A DNA stretch of 34,212 nt from Clostridia bacterium (GCA_026416815.1 JAOAEJ010000018.1:1-34212), one strand, 5' to 3'; counted from the first letter of the stretch, positions 15,406 through 23,353 are shown. Made by a program: numbers and translations. Notes: generated from the letters alone by a model not told the origin.

Positions 15406-15430
15406 AGCCGCTTGTATAAAGGAGCGGGCT
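15406..15430 (+). terminator. Possible weak terminator between the CBS gene and alr
   Basis: AGC.CGCT (15406-15412) can pair with AGCGGGCT (15423-15430) with one bulge, followed by TGTTGTAG, which is not a real U-tract. Read-through into alr is likely. Confidence 0.3.
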
Positions 15431-15463
15431 TGTTGTAGCATACATTTGTAAAGAGGGGTCATA

Positions 15464-16633
15464 ATGGAGTACAAATTAAACAGGTCATGGGCGGAGATAA
15501 ACTTAGATAATATTGCCCATAATGTACGGGAGATAAGAAGAATCACAAATAAAAACGCAGAGATTATGGGTGTGGTAAAAGCTGATGCCTATGGTCACGG
15601 GGTAATGGAAGTAGCAAAAACCATATTAAGTAATGGAGTGACACGTTTGGCGGTATCCATGCTTGATGAGGCCATACAGCTCAGGAAAAATGGCATAAAC
15701 GTGCCTATACTTGTACTTGGGTATACCGACCCTAGAAGGGCGGAGGAAATCATACTAAATGACATTACACAGGCAGTTTTTAGCCAGGACCTGGCACAGG
15801 CTCTTTCAAATGCCGCTGTAAAGCATAATAAAAATGTAAAAATCCATATAAAGATTGACACGGGGATGACTCGAATCGGTTTTATGCCGGGCTATAGTGC
15901 TGTAAAAAATGTGGAGGAGATAAGCAAGCTCCCGAAGATCATTATCGAAGGGTTATTCACACATTTTGCGTCAGCCGATGAAAAGGATAGAAGCTATACC
16001 TACACGCAGTTTCAACGATTTATGGCAATATACAGCGAGCTTGGCAGGATAGGGATACATATTCCCATCAAGCATGCGGCAAACAGTGCAGCTATAATAG
16101 AATATCCCGAAATGCACCTTGATATGGTTCGGCCAGGTATCATATTATACGGCATGTATCCTTCCGAAGAGGTCAGTAAGGAAAAAATTAACTTAAAGCC
16201 GGCTATGACACTTAAAGCAAACGTTATCCTGGTAAAAGAGGTAGAAAACGACACAAGTATAAGCTATGGCAGGATATTTACTACCCATAGGGATAGCAAG
16301 ATTGCAACCATACCCATAGGGTATGCAGATGGATATACACGGATATTGAGCAATAAGGGCCAGGTACTGGTAAACGGTGAGGTGGCTCCGGTAGTAGGAA
16401 GGGTCTGCATGGACCAGTGTATGATAGATGTTACCGATTTGAAGCATGAAGTAAGCGTAGGTGATGAAGTAGTTCTTTTCGGTAGGCAAGGTGATAAGGA
16501 GATAAAGGTGGAGGATGTAGCTTCAATAATAGGAATGATAAATTATGAAGTAGTATGTATAGTTGGTAAAAGGATTCCAAGAGCTTATCTCCAAAATGGT
16601 AAGATATCTCATATACTTAACTACCTGATTTAA
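15464..16633 (+). CDS. alr: Alanine racemase
   Basis: A PLP enzyme that interconverts L- and D-alanine for peptidoglycan. The PLP lysine is Lys39 in VVKADAYGHG, and the second catalytic base is Tyr268 in SISYGRIF. The N-terminal TIM barrel carries the usual KIDTGMTRIG and HAANSAA motifs, and the C-terminal beta domain carries IPIGYADGYTR and GRVCMDQCMIDVT. The length of 389 residues is normal. ATG 15464 follows AGAGGGG with a spacing of 5 nt. The gene precedes the MazEF pair, an order conserved in Bacillus and many clostridia, although here a 614-bp gap with a terminator, a promoter and a repeat separates them. Confidence 0.95.
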   Translation: MEYKLNRSWAEINLDNIAHNVREIRRITNKNAEIMGVVKADAYGHGVMEVAKTILSNGVTRLAVSMLDEAIQLRKNGINVPILVLGYTDPRRAEEIILNDITQAVFSQDLAQALSNAAVKHNKNVKIHIKIDTGMTRIGFMPGYSAVKNVEEISKLPKIIIEGLFTHFASADEKDRSYTYTQFQRFMAIYSELGRIGIHIPIKHAANSAAIIEYPEMHLDMVRPGIILYGMYPSEEVSKEKINLKPAMTLKANVILVKEVENDTSISYGRIFTTHRDSKIATIPIGYADGYTRILSNKGQVLVNGEVAPVVGRVCMDQCMIDVTDLKHEVSVGDEVVLFGRQGDKEIKVEDVASIIGMINYEVVCIVGKRIPRAYLQNGKISHILNYLI

Positions 16634-16661
16634 GATGCAAGGTTATTGCCCCGAGGCCGCA

Positions 16662-16693
16662 AAAGGCTGCAAATCCAGCATTATGCAGCCTTT
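16662..16693 (+). terminator. Terminator after alr
   Basis: AAAGGCTGC (16662-16670) pairs with GCAGCCTTT (16685-16693), a 9-bp stem with a 14-nt loop, about 28 nt after the alr stop. The 3' side is only modestly U-rich. Confidence 0.6.
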
Positions 16694-16712
16694 AAAGTAA
16701 CAAAAATGTAAT

Positions 16713-16742
16713 TTGACCCGTGTATGGAATAGGCCTTATAAT
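16713..16742 (+). promoter_or_regulatory. Strong SigA-type promoter far upstream of mazE
   Basis: TTGACC (16713-16718), an 18-bp spacer and TATAAT (16737-16742). It would give mazEF a leader of about 500 nt, or drive a separate small RNA. Confidence 0.6.
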
Positions 16743-16912
16743 TATAATTGAGGTATAGTTTCGTGTAATTATTCATAAATATTATATTGATGAATAATTA
16801 AGTTTATAGTCTGGAAAGTAAGATAGACTTTATTTTCTGGTTAGGACCAACAATTATAAGCAGTGTAAGTTTGTGATTTACTCAAATTTTGTTGGTAAAT
16901 TAATTTAAATAA

Positions 16913-17039
16913 CTATATAAATTGCAAAAAAGAAATCTGCAACGAAGTTCTCACTAAATCTTTTTTGCAATTTGTTACCTTAAGTTATATTGCGATAATC
17001 AAATTTTTCCTTGTAATAGCATTATCGCAACTTATATTA
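16913..17039 (-). repeat. Double-hairpin MITE-like repeat, copy B (inverted)
   Basis: Read on the minus strand, it matches copy A almost throughout: the TTGCGATAAT/ATTATCGCAA hairpin, the conserved linker CTTAAGGTAACAAATTGC, and the A-rich/T-rich second hairpin. The differences are mostly in the loops. It lies between the alr terminator and mazE. Confidence 0.85.
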
Positions 17040-17247
17040 AACAAATTTCCCAGTTAGATATAGAGAAAAAAGGTTTGGATAGTCTGAGATTACTACATTC
17101 CGTAAATCCTAAGCAGCTATATTTATTTAATACAAATTATGAATTTTTGTTCGATATTTGGAGAAGTATATGTATTATAGAAAGGGATAAAACTCTATAC
17201 TTCTCTCAAAAAGTTTATGACCCAAATAAAGAAGTGGGGGTTTTAAT

Positions 17248-17523
17248 TTGGCTCAGTTAAGAAAAATATTAATAAGTCTTCCGGATAATTTACTTAAGGA
17301 AATAGATACACTTGTATCTATTGAAAAAACTAATAGAAGTGAATTTGTTCGCGAAGCTATGAAGCTGTACTTAAGAGAGAAAAGAAAGATCGGAATGAGG
17401 GATCAGATGAAGAAGGGTTATAAGGAGATGGCAGAAATAAACATTAAACTAGCCGAGATGTGTTTTGATGCGGATAACGAGCAGCAGCAAAAATATGAGG
17501 AACGGCTTGGGGAGATGGAATAA
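17248..17523 (+). CDS. ndoAI: MazE/NdoAI-type ribbon-helix-helix antitoxin
   Basis: An antitoxin of 91 residues with an N-terminal ribbon-helix-helix DNA-binding domain ([20 protein letters not shown], then [20 protein letters not shown], residues about 4-48). A charged helical C-terminus binds and blocks the MazF toxin. The start is TTG 17248, set by GTGGGGG 7 nt upstream. The toxin gene follows after 2 nt. By analogy with Bacillus NdoAI it also represses its own promoter together with the toxin. The 614-bp gap upstream separates it from alr, unlike the near-contiguous arrangement in Bacillus subtilis. Confidence 0.9.
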   Translation: MAQLRKILISLPDNLLKEIDTLVSIEKTNRSEFVREAMKLYLREKRKIGMRDQMKKGYKEMAEINIKLAEMCFDADNEQQQKYEERLGEME

Positions 17524-17525
17524 CA

Positions 17526-17876
17526 GTGGTAATAAAACGTGGAGATATTTACTACGCCGACCTAAGTCCGGTCGTTGGCTCGGAGCAGGGAGGCATAAGG
17601 CCTGTTTTAATTGTCCAGAATGATGTTGGGAATAAGTATAGTCCTACGGTTATAGCTGCTGCTATAACCTCACAAATTAATAAGGCTAAACTACCTACAC
17701 ATATAGAAATAAGTGCTAAGGAATATGGATTAATAAAAGATTCCGTTATTCTTCTTGAGCAAATAAGGACTATCGATAAAAAACGGCTGAGGGAAAAAAT
17801 CGGACATTTGGATGATGAGTTGATGGAAAAGGTTAACGAAGCTTTAAGTGTGAGTTTTGGATTGGCAGACATATGA
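17526..17876 (+). CDS. ndoA: MazF/NdoA (EndoA) mRNA interferase toxin
   Basis: A sequence-specific endoribonuclease of 116 residues (PemK/MazF family). Seen: [19 protein letters not shown] at the N-terminus, catalytic Arg25 in [11 protein letters not shown], Thr48 in AAITSQ, and the usual KLPTHIEI and [13 protein letters not shown] segments. Arg25 and Thr48 occupy the same numbered positions as in B. subtilis EndoA, whose target is UACAU; the same target here is an inference. The start is GTG 17526, 2 nt after the antitoxin stop, with GGAG 11 nt upstream, so it is probably translationally coupled. All key residues are intact, so the toxin should be functional. Confidence 0.95.
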   Translation: MVIKRGDIYYADLSPVVGSEQGGIRPVLIVQNDVGNKYSPTVIAAAITSQINKAKLPTHIEISAKEYGLIKDSVILLEQIRTIDKKRLREKIGHLDDELMEKVNEALSVSFGLADI

Positions 17877-17902
17877 TAAAATAGGATCGTGGGGTGCTAA
17901 AG

Positions 17903-18544
17903 ATGAAATTATTGGGGTCTATAAGAAAAAGACGTGTATATACGACTATTTTTGTTGTTATATTCAGCTTTGCTTTAATACATATTGTACAGGCTGTAAC
18001 AGCCGTTACGCCTGAGCCTGGTACAGAGGGGAATCCTTTGGTTTCACAGGATTACGTGGATACTAAACTTGCCGAGAGCGATAAAAAGATAGCCGAACTC
18101 ACAGCTAGCCAAGCAGCGTTAGCAGCTTCCTTTGAGGGGCTTAATGCTAAAAATACTACGCTAACAGCTTCTAACGACGACCTTGCAGCAAAGAATAAGA
18201 GCCTTACAGACTCAGTGAATACACTTACAGCTAAAGTGGAGGAACTGAATAAGCAGATAACCGATATAAAAGAACACGGCATAAAATTTGAAATAGTCAG
18301 TTTAAAAGCAGGTCAGCAGCTAATTGCCGGAGCAAGTGCGGAAATAATTCTAAGAAGCGGTAAAGCGACTGCCATCGCCGGTAAGACAGGCGGGGTATCA
18401 GATTTGATATCCGGTAAGGACCTTAAAACAGGGGTTACAATAACTCCAAACCATCTATTGTTGATTCCTGCAGATGATGGCAGAGGGTTGAAGGCTGTCA
18501 ACCAAGTTTGGATACTTATAAAGGGAACATATACTATTAAGTAG
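17903..18544 (+). CDS. Exported coiled-coil protein of unknown function
   Basis: A protein of 213 residues. A basic start (KLLGSIRKRR) is followed by a hydrophobic helix (about 14-31, TTIFVVIFSFALIHIV) that acts as signal anchor or uncleaved signal peptide. Residues about 45-125 form an Ala/Ser/Thr/Asn-rich coiled coil with a repeating LTAS/LAAK pattern. A C-terminal globular domain of about 85 residues starts at KFEIVSLKAGQQLIAG and contains SAEIILRSGKATAI, GVSDLISGKDLKTG and LLLIPADDGRG. This last domain also occurs alone after coiled coils in other clostridial secreted proteins; its function is unknown to me. ATG 17903 has GTGGGG upstream. It follows ndoA by 26 nt, so the two may be co-transcribed, and ends at a terminator. 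Confidence 0.78.
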   Translation: MKLLGSIRKRRVYTTIFVVIFSFALIHIVQAVTAVTPEPGTEGNPLVSQDYVDTKLAESDKKIAELTASQAALAASFEGLNAKNTTLTASNDDLAAKNKSLTDSVNTLTAKVEELNKQITDIKEHGIKFEIVSLKAGQQLIAGASAEIILRSGKATAIAGKTGGVSDLISGKDLKTGVTITPNHLLLIPADDGRGLKAVNQVWILIKGTYTIK

Positions 18545-18575
18545 GTTCCTAAAAATGAAAACTCAGCTAATTAAG

Positions 18576-18605
18576 TCCTTAGAGAATACTCTCTAAGGAT
18601 ATTTT
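18576..18605 (+). terminator. Rho-independent terminator after the coiled-coil protein gene
   Basis: TCCTTAGAG (18576-18584) pairs with CTCTAAGGA (18591-18599), followed by TATTTTATT. It lies 32 nt after the stop. Confidence 0.75.
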
Positions 18606-18754
18606 ATTGTATTGGCAGGCGGATTGGGGTATATGTATATATTCAACAATAGCAATTCGCTTATAAGAAGAATTATGCAATAAGATAAAATGGGTTGTTA
18701 GCCGAAATATAATGTATCATAATAAAAACTGTCATAATACATTTTGGAGGATTT

Positions 18755-20599
18755 ATGAAGAAAGAAAAGATTTTTAGAATCGCATTGGTATGTGCAATTG
18801 TCTTTCTTACATACTGGTTTGGGGTAAAACCTATATTAACTAAGGAAGTATTTATTGATTCGGTTAAATACAATAATGAATGGGCGAGAGATGAGCTTAA
18901 GCATGAGGACGGGGTATACGATGTCATAGTAGTCGGCGATGAGCTGGAGGGAATAGCAGCGGCAGTATCGGCTTCAAGGATAGGTGCCAGGACCCTTCTT
19001 ATCTCCGAGAGTAAAGAGCTGGGGGGAAGTATTACAAAAAGTCTAAGACTGTCTTTAGAGCCCAATATAAGCACACAAGGTGAATTACTGAATAAAGGGA
19101 TGTTTAACGAGTTATATCATATTCTGGGCAATAGATTTACAATAGACAAGTACAAAAATACTATAAAGAAAATGGTAGAAAATGAGGATAACTTAGAGGT
19201 TGTCCAAGGAGTGCAAATAAATTCACCAATAATAAAGGATAAGGCAATAAAGGGAATAAATGTCACCATAAGCGGAAAAAAGCTAGATTATAGAGGTAAA
19301 AGGCTAATAGATGCCACCCTTGACGGGAAATTGCTGAATATGTGTAATGTGCCATATTATTGGGGCTATGAGGACTTAAACCTTGAGAATAGTTTTCTTC
19401 CTGTGAAGTTGAATTTTATCGTAAGCGGTGTTGACTATGCAGCAGTAAAAAATCTGATGGACAAAAACAAAGAGGCTTTTTATTATAGGATTAAGCAATA
19501 CGAGCCCTCTAATCCCGATATAAGAATAACAAGCTTAACCACTGCTGACCAGGGCAATGGGCAGGTATTGATAGAAGGATTGGAGATGTCACCGGTAGAC
19601 TTAAAGGACGGCCAGGACATAGGTCAGGCATATACCGCGGCAGTAAAGGAAAGCGAGAATTTTGTAGCATATCTGAAATCAGCTTTTAATGAATTTAAGA
19701 ATGCAAAGCTTCAAAAAGCAGCTGAAACACTGTATACAAGAGGTGAAAGACACTACCTTGGCGAATATATTTTAAGTGCTAATGAGACACTTGAAAATAC
19801 CGATTTCTATGATAAGGTTGCCATGGGAACGGGTATTGTTCGGATAAGTGTAAACGGCGGCGAGGAATATGCAGTGGGAAGAGCCAGCCAATATGGTATA
19901 CCTCTTGGCTGTATAGTTCCCCTTGAAATTGAAAATCTGCTTATGGTCGGAGGAAAGATATCCTATTCATCTCTCGCAGCTTCAAGTGCCGACAACTTAG
20001 CCACAAATATAACCATTGGTGAATCAGCAGGAGTTGTAGCAGTTTATTCTATAACCAAGGAATTAACACCAAGGGATATAATAAAGAAAAAGGATATTGC
20101 CCTAATGGATGAGCTGCGCAAAGCCCTGAGGAGGCAGGGGGTCTATTTGCCCGAATTTAAAGGTGAAAACAAAAATGCTTCCAACTGGTCTTACTCTTCG
20201 CTAAGGCAGTTGAATGCACTGGGCTTGGTCACAGGTGGATTAACGAATGACTATGCTTTCGATAGGGAGGCAAGCCAACAAGACTTTGCGTTCCTGTTAC
20301 TAAATGGCGTTTATAGGATTAGCAAAGAAAAATATAAGTTTGATCTCGTAAGTAGGTTAAACTTATACTCCAGTAAAAAAGACAAGCTTACCAAGGAAGC
20401 TGCAGCTGAGATATTGACTGCGATGCACGGCTTAAAGCTGAGTGGACAGAAAGCATACAGTACAGCCTGTGAACGGGGCTATATAGATGGAGCAATGAAA
20501 TTCCGCTTAAAGGACAAGAAGGTACTTACTATGGATGATGTCTATAGTCTGACTGCATATAATTTAAGACTATATACCGGGAAAAATATAAGGAATTGA
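18755..20599 (+). CDS. Membrane-anchored FAD-dependent oxidoreductase-like protein with SLH-like tail
   Basis: A protein of 614 residues. One N-terminal helix (about 7-23) exports or anchors the protein with the rest outside. Residues 55-85 form a Rossmann-type FAD site (YDVIVVGDELEGIAAAVSAS), but the middle glycine of GxGxxG is replaced: it reads G61-D-E-L-E-G66. The core resembles the FAD_oxidored family (PF12831), including the late IPLGCIVPLEIENLLMVGGK and the small-residue segment up to TIGESAGVVA. The last part (about 473-522 and 545-605) has two stretches like S-layer homology domains (LRQLNALGLVTGGLTNDYAF). GGAGG lies 6 nt before ATG 18755. Together with CsaB and TagA nearby, which make the polymer SLH domains bind, a wall location is plausible. 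Whether FAD is bound is open. Confidence 0.72.
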   Translation: MKKEKIFRIALVCAIVFLTYWFGVKPILTKEVFIDSVKYNNEWARDELKHEDGVYDVIVVGDELEGIAAAVSASRIGARTLLISESKELGGSITKSLRLSLEPNISTQGELLNKGMFNELYHILGNRFTIDKYKNTIKKMVENEDNLEVVQGVQINSPIIKDKAIKGINVTISGKKLDYRGKRLIDATLDGKLLNMCNVPYYWGYEDLNLENSFLPVKLNFIVSGVDYAAVKNLMDKNKEAFYYRIKQYEPSNPDIRITSLTTADQGNGQVLIEGLEMSPVDLKDGQDIGQAYTAAVKESENFVAYLKSAFNEFKNAKLQKAAETLYTRGERHYLGEYILSANETLENTDFYDKVAMGTGIVRISVNGGEEYAVGRASQYGIPLGCIVPLEIENLLMVGGKISYSSLAASSADNLATNITIGESAGVVAVYSITKELTPRDIIKKKDIALMDELRKALRRQGVYLPEFKGENKNASNWSYSSLRQLNALGLVTGGLTNDYAFDREASQQDFAFLLLNGVYRISKEKYKFDLVSRLNLYSSKKDKLTKEAAAEILTAMHGLKLSGQKAYSTACERGYIDGAMKFRLKDKKVLTMDDVYSLTAYNLRLYTGKNIRN

Positions 20600-20605
20600 T
20601 TGTTA

Positions 20606-20651
20606 AACTATAAAATGGAGGGGGTACAAATACCCTCTCCATTTTATAGTT
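20606..20651. terminator. Bidirectional terminator between convergent genes
   Basis: 21-bp arms (20606-20626 and 20631-20651) with one mismatch and a CAAA loop; the ends AACTATAAAATGG and CCATTTTATAGTT give U-rich 3' arms on both strands. It serves the FAD-like gene on plus and tagA on minus. Confidence 0.8.
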
Positions 20652-20667
20652 CGTTATATCAAACTTA

Positions 20668-21408
20668 TTAAATTTTCTTTAACTTCAACTTTACAGCTAT
20701 GATAAGTAGTATAAATTCAGGGAGCTTTAGCATTCTTTTAAACCGCCACGGTTCTTTGTATAGTCTGTACAGCCATTCCAGGCCGTTTTTGCGGAAAAAT
20801 TCCGGTGCAAGGGTTGCTTTACCTGCAAATACATCAAGGCTGCCGCCCACCCCTATACATACCTTTACCTTCAGTTCTTTTTTATGGGTATGAATCCACT
20901 TTTCCTGCTTTTGTCCGCCCAAAGCCACAAGGAGCATATCTGCGCCGGATGAGTTGATACGTTGTATTATTTCCTTTTCCTTGTCTTTATCAAAGTATCC
21001 GTCACTACAGCCTACTATCTCAATATGTGGGTAGACTTTAATCAGGTTTTGTGCTGCAGTCTCGGCAACGCCCGGTTGGCCCCCAAAAAAATAATACTTT
21101 ATTTTGCGGTTTTCGTTAATTGAAAATGTGTTTCTCGTAAGATCTATACCTGCAACCTTCTCGGGTAGTTTTACTCCAAGTATCTTTGAAGCAAGAACAA
21201 CTCCTGCTCCATCAGGTACAAGTAAATCTGCGGATGTTAAGATACCCTTAAAGTCGCTGTTTCTATAAGCATCCATCATTATTTCGGCATTGGGTGTATA
21301 TATGGTATGAACCCTGTCCTCGGATAAAAAACCCCTAACCTTTTCAACAGCTTCATTCATTGTTACACTATCTATCGGTATACCTATTATATCTACGGTT
21401 TTCCTCAT
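20668..21408 (-). CDS. tagA: WecG/TagA/CpsF family N-acetylmannosaminyltransferase
   Basis: A GT26 enzyme of 246 residues that transfers ManNAc or a related sugar from UDP to GlcNAc-diphospho-undecaprenol, the second step of wall polymer linkage units. Seen: the TIYTPNAEIMMDAYRN segment with the conserved Thr and Asn, LLVPDGAGVVLASKILG with the catalytic Asp, YFFGGQPGVAE, LLVALGGQKQEKWI and GVGGSLDVFAGK. The C-terminus (EWLYRLYKEPWRFKRMLKLP) is the basic amphipathic appendage that binds the membrane. ATG 21408 was chosen because AAAGAGG lies 7 nt upstream; the longer frame adds twelve unlikely residues. Its sugar fits the WecC pathway at 10892 and the CsaB gene at 23406. It lies downstream of the GT4 gene with repeat copy C between them. 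Confidence 0.88.
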   Translation of the reverse strand: MRKTVDIIGIPIDSVTMNEAVEKVRGFLSEDRVHTIYTPNAEIMMDAYRNSDFKGILTSADLLVPDGAGVVLASKILGVKLPEKVAGIDLTRNTFSINENRKIKYYFFGGQPGVAETAAQNLIKVYPHIEIVGCSDGYFDKDKEKEIIQRINSSGADMLLVALGGQKQEKWIHTHKKELKVKVCIGVGGSLDVFAGKATLAPEFFRKNGLEWLYRLYKEPWRFKRMLKLPEFILLIIAVKLKLKKI

Positions 21409-21502
21409 ATGTATTCCTCTTTCGTATAGGACTATATGTTGCATTTATAAGTTAGTGCATATATGGCATATCAAATTTAGCAAAATATAATTTTGAAAGC
21501 TA

Positions 21503-21627
21503 CTATATAAATTGCGATAATAATATTACAGGAAAAATTTGATTATCGCAATTTAGCTTAAGGTAACAAATTGCAAAAAAAATTTAGCAAGAACTCTGTT
21601 GCAGATTCTTTTCTGCAATTTATATAG
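21503..21627 (+). repeat. Double-hairpin MITE-like repeat, copy C
   Basis: It has perfect 13-bp terminal inverted repeats: CTATATAAATTGC (21503-21515) and GCAATTTATATAG (21615-21627). Inside are the TTGCGATAAT/ATTATCGCAA hairpin, the conserved linker CTTAAGGTAACAAATTGC and the second hairpin. It lies 25 bp after the stop of the GT4 gene and about 95 bp before tagA, both on the minus strand. Confidence 0.87.
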
Positions 21628-21651
21628 ATGTAATTGAGAATACATTTTGCT

Positions 21652-22770
21652 TTATTTACGTCTATCAAGAATGGTTTTATATATATTCAGCTGAGTTTTA
21701 CACATGCTTTCAAGGGAGAAATGGCTCCGAGCCTTCTCGTAAAGTTTTTCGCCCATTTCTCTGCGCTTTTTGCTGTCTTCTGCCAAATCCAGAATGTACT
21801 GTGCCAGCTTAGTATGGTCACCTACATCAAAAAGATATCCGTTTACTCCACTTTCTATAAGATCGGAAATACCGCCTACATCACTGCTGATGGTAGCTTT
21901 TTTAAGCCGAGTACCTTCAAGTATAACATAGGGGAAGCTTTCACTGAGCGAAGCAAGGACATTTATATCTATACAGCTCATAAATTCGTACGGGTCTTTA
22001 ACCCATCCTACAAAATACACATTATTCGATATTCCAAGGCTTGCAACTTTTTGCTCTAAAGACTTACGTTCCTCCCCGTCGCCGCCAATCAGAAATTTTA
22101 CCGATGGATTCCGGGTCAAAACTTCCTTAGCAGCGTTTACAAAAATACTCAAACCTTTTACAGGATGAAGGCGCGCCAGTATACCCACAGCAATATCGGC
22201 CTCCGTCAGGTTGAGACCATATTTAGTGGAAAACTCCGACCTTGAGTACTCACTGACCGGGATGTTAAAGTCTATACCGTTATATACAGTGTAAATCTTC
22301 TCAGGGTCAAATTTTCGTTCTATAAGCATATCCTTAAAGTTCTTGGATACACCTATGTAGTTGTCAAGCAGCCTAAGTGCTATTGTATTGATTAAGCCAA
22401 AGGAGAGTCTCTTTACTATGCTTTGCAAGTAATCAAGTTTATAGTCGCTATGGACTGTTGTTACTGTTGGAAGCTTTGTCATATGTTTCAATGCAACAGC
22501 AAACATATTTGCTTTTGCGCCATGGGGATGGATAACTTGATAGTTACCCTGCTTGATAATAGATACAACCTTTTTGAGGTCACTAAAAAAATTGCCGGTC
22601 TTGACTACCTCTATGTCAATGCCCATTGAACGGGCTTCATCGGCAAATATTCCGGGACGGAAGCTTATTATTTTTACATCTATGTATTTACTTAATTCTT
22701 TAACCAGCGAGAGGACATGAATTTTTGCTCCCCCAATATCCCCGCCGCCTATTAAATGGATTACCTTCAT
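21652..22770 (-). CDS. GT4 family glycosyltransferase
   Basis: A GT-B enzyme of 372 residues. The N-terminal domain has VIHLIGGGDIGGAKIHVLSL (glycine-rich acceptor site) and VIHPHGAKANMFA. The C-terminal domain has VYNGIDF, GILARLHPVKGLSIFVNAA, FLIGGDGEERKSLE, the SLSESFPYVILEGTRL donor-site segment with the paired glutamates, and VGGISDLIESGVNGYLF. These are the standard GT4 retaining glycosyltransferase motifs. GGGAG lies 7 nt before ATG 22770. The gene stands upstream of tagA in the same direction, so it may act on the same lipid-linked wall polymer. The sugar specificity cannot be told from sequence. The 5' side is a 635-bp gap rich in inverted repeats, and repeat copy C lies just after the stop. 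Confidence 0.87.
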   Translation of the reverse strand: MKVIHLIGGGDIGGAKIHVLSLVKELSKYIDVKIISFRPGIFADEARSMGIDIEVVKTGNFFSDLKKVVSIIKQGNYQVIHPHGAKANMFAVALKHMTKLPTVTTVHSDYKLDYLQSIVKRLSFGLINTIALRLLDNYIGVSKNFKDMLIERKFDPEKIYTVYNGIDFNIPVSEYSRSEFSTKYGLNLTEADIAVGILARLHPVKGLSIFVNAAKEVLTRNPSVKFLIGGDGEERKSLEQKVASLGISNNVYFVGWVKDPYEFMSCIDINVLASLSESFPYVILEGTRLKKATISSDVGGISDLIESGVNGYLFDVGDHTKLAQYILDLAEDSKKRREMGEKLYEKARSHFSLESMCKTQLNIYKTILDRRK

Positions 22771-22816
22771 AATGATTCTCCCTGGCGATTCAAGAGCAAT
22801 TATTTAAATTCAACCT

Positions 22817-22874
22817 AATACTACTTTGTTATTTTGAAATTTGCCTTAGTTAAGGTAAATTCCAAAGTAATACT
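22817..22874. repeat. Imperfect palindrome upstream of the GT4 gene
   Basis: The left arm has TACTACTTTG and AAATTTGCCTTA; the right arm has TAAGGTAAATT and CAAAGTAATA. An extra 7-8 nt in the left arm bulges out. It lies in the leader of the minus-strand GT4 gene. Confidence 0.5.
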
Positions 22875-22952
22875 AAACTATCTATATAAGCCGTAAAACT
22901 ATTAAGTAAAAGCTTCTAGCTATATAACTTCTAATAGTTTCCAAATCCATTC

Positions 22953-22967
22953 AATGGACTGTCCATT
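22953..22967. promoter_or_regulatory. Perfect 15-bp dyad, possible operator
   Basis: AATGGAC-T-GTCCATT is an exact inverted repeat with a one-base center, in the gap between two divergent glycan genes. Its size and symmetry suit a dimeric regulator; no regulator is identified. Confidence 0.35.
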
Positions 22968-23195
22968 AAAAATAGCATATAATTAATAGATTTTAACAAA
23001 CCTTATAACGGTAATATACTGATTAAAGTTTATTTTATACAATACTATTTGTCAATATGAGAGAATTGGACTGGTAAGATAAATTAAATACTTTTAGGCT
23101 TAAATTCCATGAAGATAAATAATCTACAATGTTTTATGCAAAAATAAGGTAAATATAGTTAACTGGCTATATATCAATAAAGTAGAGTTATAACC

Positions 23196-23224
23196 TTTAC
23201 ATATAATTGAATATTATTTATAAT
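23196..23224 (+). promoter_or_regulatory. SigA-type promoter of csaB
   Basis: TTTACA (23196-23201), a 17-bp spacer and consensus TATAAT (23219-23224). It lies about 180 bp before csaB, leaving a leader of about 175 nt. Confidence 0.7.
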
Positions 23225-23235
23225 ACAACTTAGTA

Positions 23236-23353
23236 CTAGTGCCTTGTAACAGAATTCGTTTCTAGCAGCAAGGCACAACAATCAAGGAAGTGCATTTTTA
23301 ACATTAGAATCAATGGAAATTTGTAATGTTAAAAAGCACTAGAACGTATTCTG
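23236..23353 (+). repeat. Nested, competing inverted repeats in the csaB leader
   Basis: Hairpin I: GTGCCTTG (23239-23246) with CAAGGCAC (23269-23276). Hairpin II: 23289-23306 with 23324-23340, 17 bp with one bulge. The loop of hairpin I (CAGAATTCGTTTCTAG, 23250-23265) is complementary to 23339-23353, and CTAGTGC (23236-23242) to GCACTAG (23336-23342). Thus either a pseudoknot or two alternative folds can form. It could be a mobile palindrome or a regulatory leader. Confidence 0.55.

Larger units (their letters stand above)
16634..17247. other. 614-bp gap between alr and mazE with promoter, hairpins and repeat copy B
   Basis: It contains the alr terminator, a strong plus promoter (16713-16742), hairpins TAATTATTCAT/ATGAATAATTA (16766-16800) and ACCAACAA/TTGTTGGT (16846-16896), repeat copy B (16913-17039) and about 200 bp of AT-rich DNA before mazE. 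A 61-codon frame at 17075 has no convincing start and was not accepted. Confidence 0.6.

Noticed and set aside
17075..17260. 61-codon open frame upstream of mazE
   Set aside because: It begins at a TTG without a well-placed ribosome-binding site, overlaps the mazE start, and its product shows no family pattern.
12491..21627. CRISPR-like array
   Set aside because: The three repeats are over 4 kb apart, differ in orientation, are not short direct repeats with spacers, and no cas genes are present.
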